A stretch of DNA of 64,000 nucleotides, taken from Flavobacterium sp. HTF. Lineage in GTDB: Bacteria > Bacteroidota > Bacteroidia > Flavobacteriales > Flavobacteriaceae. The translations under genes and the position numbers were made by a program. The notes beneath the pieces are model-generated. The model ran no database searches, had not been told where the DNA came from, and worked only from the letters and a program-made list of their open reading frames with translations. Each line of letters starts with the position of its first letter. The first letter of the stretch is position 1. The stretch is from assembly GCF_003105115.1 (NCBI RefSeq), contig NZ_QETH01000012.1:1-64000 (forward strand), in the 5' to 3' direction. Below, piece by piece: positions 25,631 through 34,127 of the stretch.

Positions 25631-26953
25631 TTATTCTCCGTAAGAAGCGGCAATAAATTCTTCATAAGTTACTTCTTTAGTTGTAGGGTTTGCTTTTTCT
25701 TTAAACAAATCTAACAATTTAGCTGCTACAACCTGCTCAGAAAGTCTTTTCACTTCTTCCTGGTTAGATAAAACTCTGGCAACAATTCCCTGAACTTCTT
25801 CGTCAGTTGGGTTTGTTTGTCCAAATTGAGCCATTTGTTGTTTGATAGCGTTTGTTGTAAAAGCTTTCAAATCGTCAAATGTAATCTGGATGTTACTTTG
25901 AGCCATTGCTTTTCCTTCAATTAATTGAAAACGTAAACCTTTTTCTGATCTTGCGTATTCAACTTCAGCTTCTTCTGCAGAAAGTTTTTTCTCTCCAACA
26001 GTTTGTAACCATTTTTTAAGAAATTCTGACGGTAAATCAAATTTTGTGTTTTCGATAAGGAAATCCTGAACGTCCATCAATAATTTTTGATCTGCCTGTT
26101 GTGCAAATTGAGATTCAGCATCTTCTTTAATCTTCGCTTTTAAATCTTCAAGAGAAGCTACTTTTCCTTCACCAAAAAGTTTATCAAATAAATCTTGATT
26201 CAATTCTGCTAATTCTGCTCCGTTGATTGCTTCAATAGTAAAGTTTACTTCGATATCTAAACCGTGAACATCATCATGAGCTACTTTTAAGTAATCCATT
26301 AATTGGTGATCATCTTCAAATAAACCTTTTGTGCTTACTGTAACAACATCTCCAACTTTTTTACCAATGAATTTGTCTCCTGCTTTTTTATTGAAAGCAG
26401 ATACAGAAATTGTAGTTGTATTATTGATCCCTTTTTCTTCATTTGAGAAAGTTCCTGTCAAATCAGAGTCAGCAACAACTTTGTCCTGAGGAATTGCTTT
26501 ACCGAATTGTTTTTGGATACGTTCTACTTGTCCGTCGATTAATTTATCATCTGCAGTAACAATATATTTTACGATATTGTTTTTAGCCTCAAGATCAATT
26601 TCGAAGTTTGGCACTAAACCAATTTCGTATTCGAAAGTTAATTCTTCAGCATCCCAATCAAAGTTTTCGTCTTCTTTTGCAAGAGGAGTTCCTAAAAGAT
26701 TTAATCTTTCAGATTGAACAAAACGCTCTAAAGCCAAATCAACTACTTTCTTAACTTCTTCCTGCTTAATAGCTTTTCCGTATTGTTTTTCAACAAGATC
26801 TTTAGGAACTTGTCCTTTTCTAAAACCTTTAACGGTTGCCAAAGGCATTTTTTCGTTTATTCTTTTTGCTACCTGACCTTTATAATCCATGTGAACAACT
26901 GTCATTACAATTGTTTCATTCACAGCGTCTTTTGCTACTCTTTTAATATCCAT
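25631..26953 (-). CDS. tig: Trigger factor, ribosome-associated chaperone
   Basis: Trigger factor binds the ribosome exit tunnel and protects nascent chains. The 440-residue length is normal. The ribosome-binding loop is seen as VKGFRKGQVPKDLVEKQYGKAI (about 43-64; the GFRxGxxP signature). A weakly conserved peptidyl-prolyl isomerase-type middle (about 150-245) and a helical C-terminal chaperone arm follow. The promoter region contains a 13-bp palindrome overlapping a TTG-N20-TAATTTTG promoter, which could also act as terminator for the upstream gene. First gene of the tig-clpP-clpX block. Confidence 0.95.
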   Translation of the reverse strand: MDIKRVAKDAVNETIVMTVVHMDYKGQVAKRINEKMPLATVKGFRKGQVPKDLVEKQYGKAIKQEEVKKVVDLALERFVQSERLNLLGTPLAKEDENFDWDAEELTFEYEIGLVPNFEIDLEAKNNIVKYIVTADDKLIDGQVERIQKQFGKAIPQDKVVADSDLTGTFSNEEKGINNTTTISVSAFNKKAGDKFIGKKVGDVVTVSTKGLFEDDHQLMDYLKVAHDDVHGLDIEVNFTIEAINGAELAELNQDLFDKLFGEGKVASLEDLKAKIKEDAESQFAQQADQKLLMDVQDFLIENTKFDLPSEFLKKWLQTVGEKKLSAEEAEVEYARSEKGLRFQLIEGKAMAQSNIQITFDDLKAFTTNAIKQQMAQFGQTNPTDEEVQGIVARVLSNQEEVKRLSEQVVAAKLLDLFKEKANPTTKEVTYEEFIAASYGE

Positions 26954-26979
26954 CGTCTTCTTTAATTTACGTAATAAAA

Positions 26980-27014
26980 TTGGGTTGCAAAATTATAAAA
27001 TTTTTGCAACCCAA
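26980..27014. promoter_or_regulatory. tig promoter overlapped by a 13-bp perfect palindrome
   Basis: TTGGGTTGCAAAA (26980-26992) and TTTTGCAACCCAA (27002-27014) are perfect inverted arms 9 bp apart. On the minus strand a TTG (27018-27016), 20-nt spacer and TAATTTTG (26995-26988) form a promoter for tig inside and across the palindrome. The hairpin is followed on the minus strand by TTTTATT, so it may also end transcription of the PF04020 gene upstream. Confidence 0.7.
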
Positions 27015-27071
27015 CCAAGTTTTTAACCTATTGTATTTATAAGGTATTTTTAATCCTTTTTGTGTTTTCTT

Positions 27072-27416
27072 TTATTTGTCGTCTCTTAATATTTTATAAG
27101 TAATAGACTGAAGAACAGATAGTATTACACTAAATAGTAAAGCTGTCCAGAAGGAATCTACTTTAAAACCTCCCACAATATTTGTGCACAGCAAAATAAT
27201 GACTGCGTTAATCACTAATAAAAACAAGCCCAAAGTAATAACCGTTACAGGCAGTGTAAGGACAACCAATATTGGTTTTATAAAAAGATTAAGCAATCCT
27301 AAAACGACTGCAACAATTACAGCTGTACCAAAACTTGCCACATGAACTCCTGACAAAATATTCGCTATTAACAAAACCAGTGCTGCTGTAACAAGGAGTC
27401 TAAGTATTATTTTCAT
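27072..27416 (-). CDS. Small PF04020 (phage-holin-superfamily-IV-like) membrane protein
   Basis: A 114-residue protein made almost wholly of hydrophobic segments, probably four transmembrane helices: residues about 4-25, 27-50, 55-80 and 88-108. The conserved motif GLLNLFIKPILVVLTLPVTVITLGLFLLVINA identifies PF04020 (YvlD-like), which databases often label as a holin-related family. There are no phage genes here, so lysis is not implied. Function is unknown. It reads toward tig, with a 118-nt gap that holds the palindromic promoter/terminator. Confidence 0.9.
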   Translation of the reverse strand: MKIILRLLVTAALVLLIANILSGVHVASFGTAVIVAVVLGLLNLFIKPILVVLTLPVTVITLGLFLLVINAVIILLCTNIVGGFKVDSFWTALLFSVILSVLQSITYKILRDDK

Positions 27417-27505
27417 AACTTTTTCTTTTAAAATTTTAATAAAAGTAATAATTTTTTATCTAACCTTACATTTATTCAGAAATGGTTATTGAATTAAAAT
27501 CTGAG

Positions 27506-28435
27506 TTACTTTAGTATGCTGTTTTGTTTCAATTGATATTCTCTTTGGTAATCTTTTACCGTTTTACCTTGTCCATTTGGTTTCCAGCCAGGAGCATAAA
27601 ATATATACTTTAATCGGTTTTGCCAGCCAATTCCAGGTTGCTTAATATCTTTCCACATTTTTTTCCATTCGTAAAACAAATTCTCAAAAGCACCATCATT
27701 TTTTGGCTTTGGGTAAATTCCAAATTTTACGGGTATTTCCGGTTCTTCTTTCTGAAAAGTTCCAAATATTCTATCCCAAATTATTAAGGCCATTCCCATG
27801 TTTTTATCTAAATATTTGATATTTCTGGCATGATGCACCCGATGATGCGATGGCGTTACTAAAATCCATTCAAAAATTCCCATACTTTTTACACTTTGTG
27901 TATGAACCAAAGTTCCATAAACCTGAAACAATGCATAAGCCGCCATAATATGCCAGGGATTAAACCCTAAAAAAGCCAAAGGAGAAAAATACAAATAGCG
28001 GTAAAGCGGCTGAAAAACAGGTGATCTGAATCCGGTAGAAATGTTGTAGTATTCTGAACTATGATGCGTAATATGTACTGACCAAAAAAAACGGGATTTA
28101 TGATCTACAACATGTAATACATAATAAGCAAAATCCTGTAGTAAAAAAACAGCAGCCCAATAATACCAAATCTGTGTATTCCAAGAAACAATGCGGTGTT
28201 GAAAAAAGAAGAACATAACCCCAAAAGCAAAAGATTTCATTATAAGATCTAATGCAAAATTCAATACCGCAAATATGACATTTACAAAAACGTCATTTTT
28301 AGTATACAGGTTTTTTTTACCAAAATGACTAAAGAGCATTTCGACCAAAATCAAAAGGGCAAAGAATGGAGAAGAATACAAATAAATCAATCCTACACCA
28401 TTTTCATCGAATAAATTATAAAAATTGAAATCCAT
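27506..28435 (-). CDS. Sterol desaturase / fatty acid hydroxylase family protein
   Basis: A membrane di-iron oxygenase of 309 residues with the histidine clusters of the fatty acid hydroxylase superfamily: HVVDHKSRFFWSVHITHHSSEYYN (HxxxH and HxxHH), a later H at LVH in YGTLVHTQ, and SHHRVHHARN. Several transmembrane helices flank the clusters. The substrate (a lipid or carotenoid-type molecule) cannot be told. ATG 28435 (MDFNFYNLF) is chosen because TAAATTTG at 28471-28464 is a -7 box: the more distal ATG at 28459 would fall upstream of the transcript start. Confidence 0.88.
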   Translation of the reverse strand: MDFNFYNLFDENGVGLIYLYSSPFFALLILVEMLFSHFGKKNLYTKNDVFVNVIFAVLNFALDLIMKSFAFGVMFFFFQHRIVSWNTQIWYYWAAVFLLQDFAYYVLHVVDHKSRFFWSVHITHHSSEYYNISTGFRSPVFQPLYRYLYFSPLAFLGFNPWHIMAAYALFQVYGTLVHTQSVKSMGIFEWILVTPSHHRVHHARNIKYLDKNMGMALIIWDRIFGTFQKEEPEIPVKFGIYPKPKNDGAFENLFYEWKKMWKDIKQPGIGWQNRLKYIFYAPGWKPNGQGKTVKDYQREYQLKQNSILK

Positions 28436-28463
28436 TAAACAATAAACATTAAAATTCACAAAG

Positions 28464-28471
28464 CAAATTTA
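28464..28471 (-). promoter_or_regulatory. -7 box (TAAATTTG) of the hydroxylase gene
   Basis: TAAATTTG on the minus strand matches TAnnTTTG and supports the internal ATG at 28435 as the real start. Confidence 0.5.
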
Positions 28472-28579
28472 TGAATTTCAATATTTAAAAGTAAGTAAAT
28501 TCTTTCTTTTTTCAATTTTTATATTATTTAATGTATTGTCAATTTACACAATACGAACAAAAACAAAATCTTAAAAAAG

Positions 28580-29344
28580 CTACTCTTTCAAAAATTGAGT
28601 TGTCAGTTCAAAAAACATTTTCGGATTTTCGGCATGAAGCCAATGCCCTGCATTTGGGATAGTTTCCAGTTTTAAATCCGGAAAATGCTGACGTATCTGA
28701 TCAATATCTTCATCTAATATATATCCTGAATTTCCTCCGCGGATAAATAATGTTGGCTTTCCAAAAATCAAACCGTCTGCCAAAGGTTTTCCGATTGCAT
28801 CGAGATTGTTATTAAATACTTCCAGATTAAAACGGAAAGCTAATTGCCCCGGTTCTGCCCAATATAAATTTTTCAAAAGAAATTGACGGGTTCCAAAATC
28901 AGACACATATTCTGCTACGATTGCCTCTACGTCATTTCGGCCTGGCTTTACAGAAAAATCAACTGCATTTAGTCCTGCCAGAATATCCTGGTGGTGTTGT
29001 TTGTAAAACTTAGGGCCGATATCTGCTACGATTAGCTTATCTACGATTTCCGGATGAGTTGTTGCAAAAAGCATTGCGACTTTTCCTCCCATCGAATGTC
29101 CTAAAAGATCAATACTGGTCAATTGATTTGCCTGGCAATAGTCAAATACATCTTTTACCATCGCTTCATAACTCCATTCCTCAGAATGAAAACTACGGCC
29201 GTGATTTCTTAAATCTAAAATATGAACCTGAAAACCGGCTTCTACATATTGTCCTGCCAACGTTTTCCAGTTATCAGACATTCCGAGAAATCCGTGCATA
29301 ATGACGAATGGTTTTCCTTCGCCTTCTATTTTTGAATACAGCAT
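28580..29344 (-). CDS. Alpha/beta-fold hydrolase (YbfF-like esterase)
   Basis: A 254-residue alpha/beta hydrolase. The oxyanion-hole segment is MHGFLGMSDNW, the nucleophile elbow is GHSMGGK (Ser84), the acid is probably in the IRGGNSGYILDEDIDQI strand-loop, and the catalytic histidine is in NAGHWLHAENP near the C-terminus. The layout matches the small esterase YbfF of E. coli. The substrate is unknown. A TATATTTG -7 box (29374-29367) lies 22 nt before the start. Monocistronic. Confidence 0.9.
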   Translation of the reverse strand: MLYSKIEGEGKPFVIMHGFLGMSDNWKTLAGQYVEAGFQVHILDLRNHGRSFHSEEWSYEAMVKDVFDYCQANQLTSIDLLGHSMGGKVAMLFATTHPEIVDKLIVADIGPKFYKQHHQDILAGLNAVDFSVKPGRNDVEAIVAEYVSDFGTRQFLLKNLYWAEPGQLAFRFNLEVFNNNLDAIGKPLADGLIFGKPTLFIRGGNSGYILDEDIDQIRQHFPDLKLETIPNAGHWLHAENPKMFFELTTQFLKE

Positions 29345-29562
29345 TTATTATTATCGTTTTATTTTACAAATATAAAAAACTTATCTGGCAATTTACTTCC
29401 TGAACAAGCCACTAGATATACCTGAAGTTTATTTATTAAATAAAAACATACAATTTATATATTTTTATGCAGAAAATGAATTCAAAATAATACCTTCGCG
29501 CCGTGAAAATCAAAATTACACTTTGATTTTATTATTTAATTTTAACCCCTTAACCCAAAACC

Positions 29563-30693
29563 ATGATTAAAAAAATCATTTTATTTTCATTAGTAATTTC
29601 TCAATTTGTAACATCCTGCTCCGGTAGCGATGATGTATCAGATAATGAGACACAGTTAATCAATAAAGAAAATTTATTGAAAAAGGAATTCCCTGTTTGT
29701 ACTACATTAGAAAAAACAGAAAACAGAGGTGAAACTTCAAAAGGCCACGCTGTATTTAAAAACAATAACAACTGGGTTACAGGCCAAACCATAAGAATTC
29801 GATTCGTAGGCGGTTCTGTTGAGCTTCAGAATAAAATTAAAGAGTATGCCAGTGAATGGACATCTGCTGCTAATTTAAATTTTGTTTATGTTGGAACAAA
29901 TGACGAATCTGATGCTGCAATTTTCTTTCAGACAGGAAGCAATTACACATTTGGAAAATCAATTAATTTTGGACAATTAAGCAACCCAAACGCTACAGAT
30001 GAAATTATTAGAGGTATTACATTACATGAATTTGGACATTTGTTAGGTCTTCAACATGAAAATCAAAGCCCGGCTGCTAATATTCAATGGAACAAACCTG
30101 TTGTTTATGATTATTATCAAAATGTAATTGGATGGAACAGAGATTTGGTGGACAGTCAGATATTTAATGCGTTGCCAACCACTTCTTACAATACTTATAC
30201 GCCATATGATGATTCTTCTGTAATGACTTATTCTTTCCCGGCTTCTTTTACAACAAATGGATTTTCTATTCCTTTTATTTCTGCTTTGTCAATTACAGAC
30301 AAAATGTTTATTGCAAAAATGTTTCCGTTTCCTGTAAAATCTAAATTATACCCAGGTGACAGAGTGACGACAACCAGCAGGTTGACATCTCCAAATGGAA
30401 ATTATACTTTATATATAAGATCAGGAAAATTAGTGCTATATAGCAACACAGAATTTAGAGACCTGGGTCACGTTACTCCAAATATCAAGTTTAGCAATGT
30501 AACTTCTTCAAATGTATATCTTGAAGTAAGAGGGAATATTATATTACTTTACAAAGGCAATGTTTCAAAAACTATCGGACCAAACATACCAGTAGGAAAC
30601 TTACAATATATAAACCTTAATGATTCAGGAAATATTGAAGCAGTTGCAAATGGTGTTGTTGTATTTTCAATAAACCTGAAAACTGACCTATAA
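29563..30693 (+). CDS. Lipoprotein zinc metalloprotease (HExxHxxxxxH) with lectin-like C-terminus
   Basis: A 376-residue secreted lipoprotein with signal peptide and lipobox ending VTSC (Cys19). The metzincin zinc site is HEFGHLLGLQH (155-165: His155, Glu156, His159, His165), and SVMTYSFP (about 222-229) is the expected Met-turn. This resembles the astacin/matrixin families. The last 110 residues (LTSPNGNYTLYIRSGKLVLYSNTEFRDLG..., from about 270) resemble a D-mannose-binding bulb-lectin unit in which short beta strands repeat. Possible host- or matrix-protein degradation at the cell surface is inference; the protease family assignment is by motif. Confidence 0.88.
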   Translation: MIKKIILFSLVISQFVTSCSGSDDVSDNETQLINKENLLKKEFPVCTTLEKTENRGETSKGHAVFKNNNNWVTGQTIRIRFVGGSVELQNKIKEYASEWTSAANLNFVYVGTNDESDAAIFFQTGSNYTFGKSINFGQLSNPNATDEIIRGITLHEFGHLLGLQHENQSPAANIQWNKPVVYDYYQNVIGWNRDLVDSQIFNALPTTSYNTYTPYDDSSVMTYSFPASFTTNGFSIPFISALSITDKMFIAKMFPFPVKSKLYPGDRVTTTSRLTSPNGNYTLYIRSGKLVLYSNTEFRDLGHVTPNIKFSNVTSSNVYLEVRGNIILLYKGNVSKTIGPNIPVGNLQYINLNDSGNIEAVANGVVVFSINLKTDL

Positions 30694-30724
30694 ATTTTCC
30701 ACTTTTTGTCTGGAAACTTACAAT

Positions 30725-30762
30725 CAAAAAAAAATCTGGCGTAAAACCCAGATTTTTTTTGA
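30725..30762. terminator. Bidirectional terminator between metalloprotease gene and pdxJ
   Basis: AAATCTGG and CCCAGATTT form an 8-bp stem around CGTAAAA, flanked by A and T tracts. It lies between convergent genes. Confidence 0.85.
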
Positions 30763-30792
30763 TCTTATTTGAACTAATAATTTATTGAAATC

Positions 30793-31506
30793 TTATTTCA
30801 ATTTGTTCAAATACATATTAACAACATTATCCAAACCAAGATAAAGTGCTTCTGCAATTAAGGCATGCCCTATGGAAACTTCCAGAAGTCCCGGGATATT
30901 TTGTTTGAAAAACTGAATATTATCAAGGCTTAAATCATGACCTGCATTTATTCCCAAACCCAATTCGTTTGCCAGTTCTGCCGCTTTTACATACGGGTCA
31001 ATTCCGTTTTTATTGCCTAAACCATATTGATGAGCAAAGGCTTCAGTGTATAATTCGATTCTGTCTGTTCCTGTTTTTTTTGCTGCTTCGATCATTTCCA
31101 AAACCGGATCTACAAATATTGAAGTTCTGATACCGTTTCTCTGAAATTCCTGAATAACTTCAATCAGATAATCCTGATTTTTTATCGTATCCCAACCAGC
31201 AGAAGAGGTAATAGCACCAATGGCATCAGGAACAAGCGTTACCTGATCTGGCTTACATTCTAAGACCAGATCGATAAAATTATGCTGCGGATTTCCTTCA
31301 ATATTATATTCTGTATGTACAATGGCTTTTAAATCTCTTGCATCCTGATAGCGAATATGTCGCTCATCCGGGCGAGGGTGAATAGTTATTCCCTGTCCAC
31401 CAAAATTCTGAATATCCGCTGCTACTTTTAACAAATCAGGAACATTTCCGCCACGTGCATTTCTTAGAGTTGCAATTTTATTGATATTTACACTTAACTT
31501 TGTCAT
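30793..31506 (-). CDS. pdxJ: Pyridoxine 5'-phosphate synthase
   Basis: PdxJ condenses 1-deoxy-D-xylulose 5-phosphate with 3-amino-2-oxopropyl phosphate to form pyridoxine 5'-phosphate in the vitamin B6 pathway. The 237-residue length is normal for this TIM-barrel enzyme. Family segments: [16 protein letters not shown] at the start, [39 protein letters not shown] and [14 protein letters not shown]. No pdxA or other B6 gene is nearby. It is divergent from the CBS protein gene. Confidence 0.97.
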   Translation of the reverse strand: MTKLSVNINKIATLRNARGGNVPDLLKVAADIQNFGGQGITIHPRPDERHIRYQDARDLKAIVHTEYNIEGNPQHNFIDLVLECKPDQVTLVPDAIGAITSSAGWDTIKNQDYLIEVIQEFQRNGIRTSIFVDPVLEMIEAAKKTGTDRIELYTEAFAHQYGLGNKNGIDPYVKAAELANELGLGINAGHDLSLDNIQFFKQNIPGLLEVSIGHALIAEALYLGLDNVVNMYLNKLK

Positions 31507-31548
31507 ATAAATAGATAATTAATTCTAGTAACATTATATTTGTTACGA

Positions 31549-31556
31549 CAAAAATA
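31549..31556 (-). promoter_or_regulatory. -7 box (TATTTTTG) of pdxJ
   Basis: On the minus strand TATTTTTG matches TAnnTTTG, 42 nt before the pdxJ start. Confidence 0.5.
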
Positions 31557-31622
31557 CAAAGTAAAACGTAGCGGTTTTTGCTATTTTTTGATTATTTTGC
31601 AACAAATATCTACAATTGATTT

Positions 31623-32282
31623 ATGACAGAAATTACCAACTATATCACAAACGATTTTCGAGCAATCGACAGCCAGGAAACGATAGCGTCGGTTCAGGAC
31701 TTTTTTGCCGATTTAAATTTTTCTCATTTCCCTGTCCTGGAAAATGGCATTTATATTGGAAGTATTGCTTCTGATGACGTTGAGACTTTTGATATAGACA
31801 AAAAAGCTATTGATTATAAATATACTTTAGAGCGCTTTTTTACCCGAAAATCAATGATCTGGCTGGATGTTTTAGAAATTTTCGCCAAAAACCACACCAA
31901 TATAATTCCTGTTCTTGATGAAAATAATATCTACATAGGGTATTATGAAATGGAGGATATTATGAAATTCTTTAAGGAAACTACTTTTTTAAAGGAACAG
32001 GGCGGAATAATTATCGTTCAAAAAGGAATTACAGACTATTCTATGAGTCAGGTTACTCAGATTGTAGAGAGTAACAACGGAAAAGTGCTGGGCTGTTTTA
32101 TCTCTGAAGCTGATCTGGAAAATGTTCAGATTACAATAAAAATCGGATTAGGAGCCATGAACGAGATCATCCAGACTTTTAGAAGATATAATTATGAAAT
32201 CATATCTGAACATCAGGAAGACACTTACATTAACAGTTTAAAGGAACGTTCTGACTATTTAGACAAATATCTTAACATATAA
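31623..32282 (+). CDS. CBS-domain protein
   Basis: A 219-residue protein with a pair of CBS motifs in the first 125 residues (LNFSHFPVLENGIYIGSIASDDV and HTNIIPVLDENNIYIGYYEMEDIM), which bind adenosine-containing ligands and act as sensors. The remainder (about 130-215) looks like an ACT-like or small alpha/beta domain (GGIIIVQKGITDYSMSQVTQIVESNNGKVLG). The role is unknown. It precedes nadK on the same strand, separated by a family A palindromic repeat. Confidence 0.88.
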   Translation: MTEITNYITNDFRAIDSQETIASVQDFFADLNFSHFPVLENGIYIGSIASDDVETFDIDKKAIDYKYTLERFFTRKSMIWLDVLEIFAKNHTNIIPVLDENNIYIGYYEMEDIMKFFKETTFLKEQGGIIIVQKGITDYSMSQVTQIVESNNGKVLGCFISEADLENVQITIKIGLGAMNEIIQTFRRYNYEIISEHQEDTYINSLKERSDYLDKYLNI

Positions 32283-32288
32283 ATTAAG

Positions 32289-32372
32289 AATGTGTCAATG
32301 AGAAAATTTGTTTATTAGATAATTTTCGCATTTCCCAATTATCTAATTGACACATTGACAAATTATCTAATT
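32289..32372. repeat. Intergenic palindromic repeat, family A copy 2
   Basis: ATGTGTCAATGAGAAAATTTG with TTAGATAATTTTC on the left, and AATTATCTAATTGACACATTGACAAATTATCTAATT on the right, form an inverted arrangement of the same words found at 7712-7820. It fills the 99-nt gap between the CBS protein gene and nadK. Confidence 0.75.
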
Positions 32373-32381
32373 TAACAAAGA

Positions 32382-33266
32382 ATGAAAGTAGCCATTTACG
32401 GACAATATTATCAAAACAGTACCGAACCAATCATTAAGGACATTTTTTTGTTTTTCAAATCTAACAATGTTGAAATGGTTATTGAAGAAAATTTTCTTAA
32501 AATGCTTTATGAAAAAGAGCTTATTGAAAAAGAATACAACACTTTTTCACCAAGCACTTCATTAGATGATAGTTTTGAAATGTTAATCAGTATTGGCGGC
32601 GACGGTACTCTTTTGAGAGCGGCGACCCTGGTTCGTAATTCAGGCGTTCCGATTTTAGGAATAAACGCAGGAAGACTGGGCTTTTTAGCCACTGTACAAA
32701 AAGAAAATATTGATAGTTTTTTACAGTTTGTAATTGAAAAGAATTACACTACTTCTGAGAGAACTTTATTAAGCCTGACTTGTGAACCGGAAATTGATAG
32801 TATTGCAGAATTAAATTTTGCCATGAATGAGGTAACGGTAAGCAGAAAAGATACCACCTCGATGATTACTGTAGAAACTTATCTGAATAATGAATACCTC
32901 AATTCTTACTGGGCAGACGGACTAATTATTTCGACCCCAACAGGATCTACAGGATATTCTTTGAGCTGCGGTGGGCCATTATTGACTCCGGATGTTAAAA
33001 GTTTAGTAATTACTCCAATTGCACCACATAACTTAACTGCCAGACCGCTCGTTATTCCTGACGATACAGAAATAAAGCTTCGTGTATCAGGAAGAGAAGA
33101 TCAATATCTGGTTTCATTAGATTCAAGAATTTCATCTGTAAAAAACGAGTCCGTTTTAACAATAAAAAAAACAGATTTCAAAATAAAGATGGTGGAGATT
33201 CCAGGCGAAACTTTCCTGAAAACCCTGAGAAATAAATTACTTTGGGGTGAAGACAAGAGAAATTAA
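32382..33266 (+). CDS. nadK: NAD kinase
   Basis: NadK phosphorylates NAD+ to NADP+. The 294-residue protein has the Gly-Gly-Asp-Gly-Thr signature (ISIGGDGTLLRA, GGDGT at 72-76), PILGINAGRLGFLA, NEVTVSRKD and the glycine-rich GLIISTPTGSTGYSLSCGGP loop of the family, plus SLDSRIS near the end. ATG 32382 gives a standard N-terminus (MKVAIYGQYY). The gene follows the CBS protein gene; a weak hairpin beyond the stop may end the transcript. Confidence 0.97.
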   Translation: MKVAIYGQYYQNSTEPIIKDIFLFFKSNNVEMVIEENFLKMLYEKELIEKEYNTFSPSTSLDDSFEMLISIGGDGTLLRAATLVRNSGVPILGINAGRLGFLATVQKENIDSFLQFVIEKNYTTSERTLLSLTCEPEIDSIAELNFAMNEVTVSRKDTTSMITVETYLNNEYLNSYWADGLIISTPTGSTGYSLSCGGPLLTPDVKSLVITPIAPHNLTARPLVIPDDTEIKLRVSGREDQYLVSLDSRISSVKNESVLTIKKTDFKIKMVEIPGETFLKTLRNKLLWGEDKRN

Positions 33267-33284
33267 TCTCTTTTCTGATCTAAC

Positions 33285-33308
33285 ACTATACGATTATAGT
33301 ACTTTTTT
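33285..33308 (+). terminator. Possible weak terminator after nadK
   Basis: ACTATA-CGAT-TATAGT followed by ACTTTTTT. The stem is only 6 bp and AT-rich, so it is doubtful. Confidence 0.35.
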
Positions 33309-33413
33309 CCGTTTTGCATGTATCGAATCATCAGTAAATGTCTCAAAATCATATTGTAAATTGAAAAAAAAGCACATTTAACTAAAGGAACGCTGATTCG
33401 TATCGAGAATTAT

Positions 33414-33421
33414 TATATTTG
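33414..33421 (+). promoter_or_regulatory. -7 box (TATATTTG) of the porG-uppS-bamA operon
   Basis: TATATTTG matches TAnnTTTG, 18 nt before the first ATG of the operon. No TTG is seen at -33. Confidence 0.6.
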
Positions 33422-33439
33422 CACGCAATTTTGAATTAA

Positions 33440-34123
33440 ATGAAGAAAATTTTTAATTTATTGTTATGTTTTTTACCCTTCATTACACTAAACGCTCAGA
33501 TTAATGAGATTGGTGTATTTTTGGGCGGAAGCAACTTTGTAGGTGATGTTGGAAGCACGACTTATATTGCACCGGAAAAACCAGCTTTCGGTATTTTATA
33601 TAAATGGAATAAAAGTCCGCGCCATTCTTACCGCTTCTCCTATACACAATCTAATGTAGTAGGAAATGATTTTGATTCTGACGAAACAGGCAGAAGCAGG
33701 AGAGGTTATAAGTTTAAAAACAACATAAAAGAACTTTCTGCCGGTTTAGAGTTCAATTTTTTTGATTTTAATCTTCATGATTATCATCCAAAAATTACAC
33801 CTTATATATATTCAGGTCTGAGTTATTTCAACTATGACGAATTATATATATCGGGAGGGCAGACACAAAAAGATAAAAATTCAAGTTCATTTGCCATACC
33901 TATTATATTAGGTATAAAATCAAATGTAACACCTCATTTAATTTTAGCAGCCGAAGTTGGAGCCCGCTACACTTTTACTGACGATATTGACGGAAGCAAT
34001 CCCAGCAATGGAAATTTAGCGCCGTTACGCTTTGGAAATATAAACAACAATGACTGGTATGTTTTCTCTGGTCTTACTTTAACGTATACTTTCGGAAAAA
34101 AACCTTGCTATTGTGCAGAATAA
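33440..34123 (+). CDS. porG: PorG-like outer membrane protein (DUF6089), type IX secretion-associated
   Basis: A 227-residue outer-membrane beta-barrel protein with signal peptide (MKKIFNLLLCFLPFITLNAQ). The sequence INEIGVFLGGSNFVGDVG, HSYRFSYTQ, KELSAGLEFNFFDF and DYHPKITPYIYSGLSYF matches the DUF6089/PorG family as I know it. In Porphyromonas gingivalis, PorG is a T9SS component whose gene lies next to uppS and bamA; the same gene order here supports the call. A regular YxF-type strand pattern and the terminal aromatic strand are visible. Confidence 0.82.
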   Translation: MKKIFNLLLCFLPFITLNAQINEIGVFLGGSNFVGDVGSTTYIAPEKPAFGILYKWNKSPRHSYRFSYTQSNVVGNDFDSDETGRSRRGYKFKNNIKELSAGLEFNFFDFNLHDYHPKITPYIYSGLSYFNYDELYISGGQTQKDKNSSSFAIPIILGIKSNVTPHLILAAEVGARYTFTDDIDGSNPSNGNLAPLRFGNINNNDWYVFSGLTLTYTFGKKPCYCAE

Positions 34124-34127
34124 TAAA

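Noticed and set aside
27072..27416. Prophage or lysis-gene reading of the holin-like protein
   Set aside because: PF04020 is a general bacterial membrane family and no endolysin, integrase or other phage gene lies nearby.
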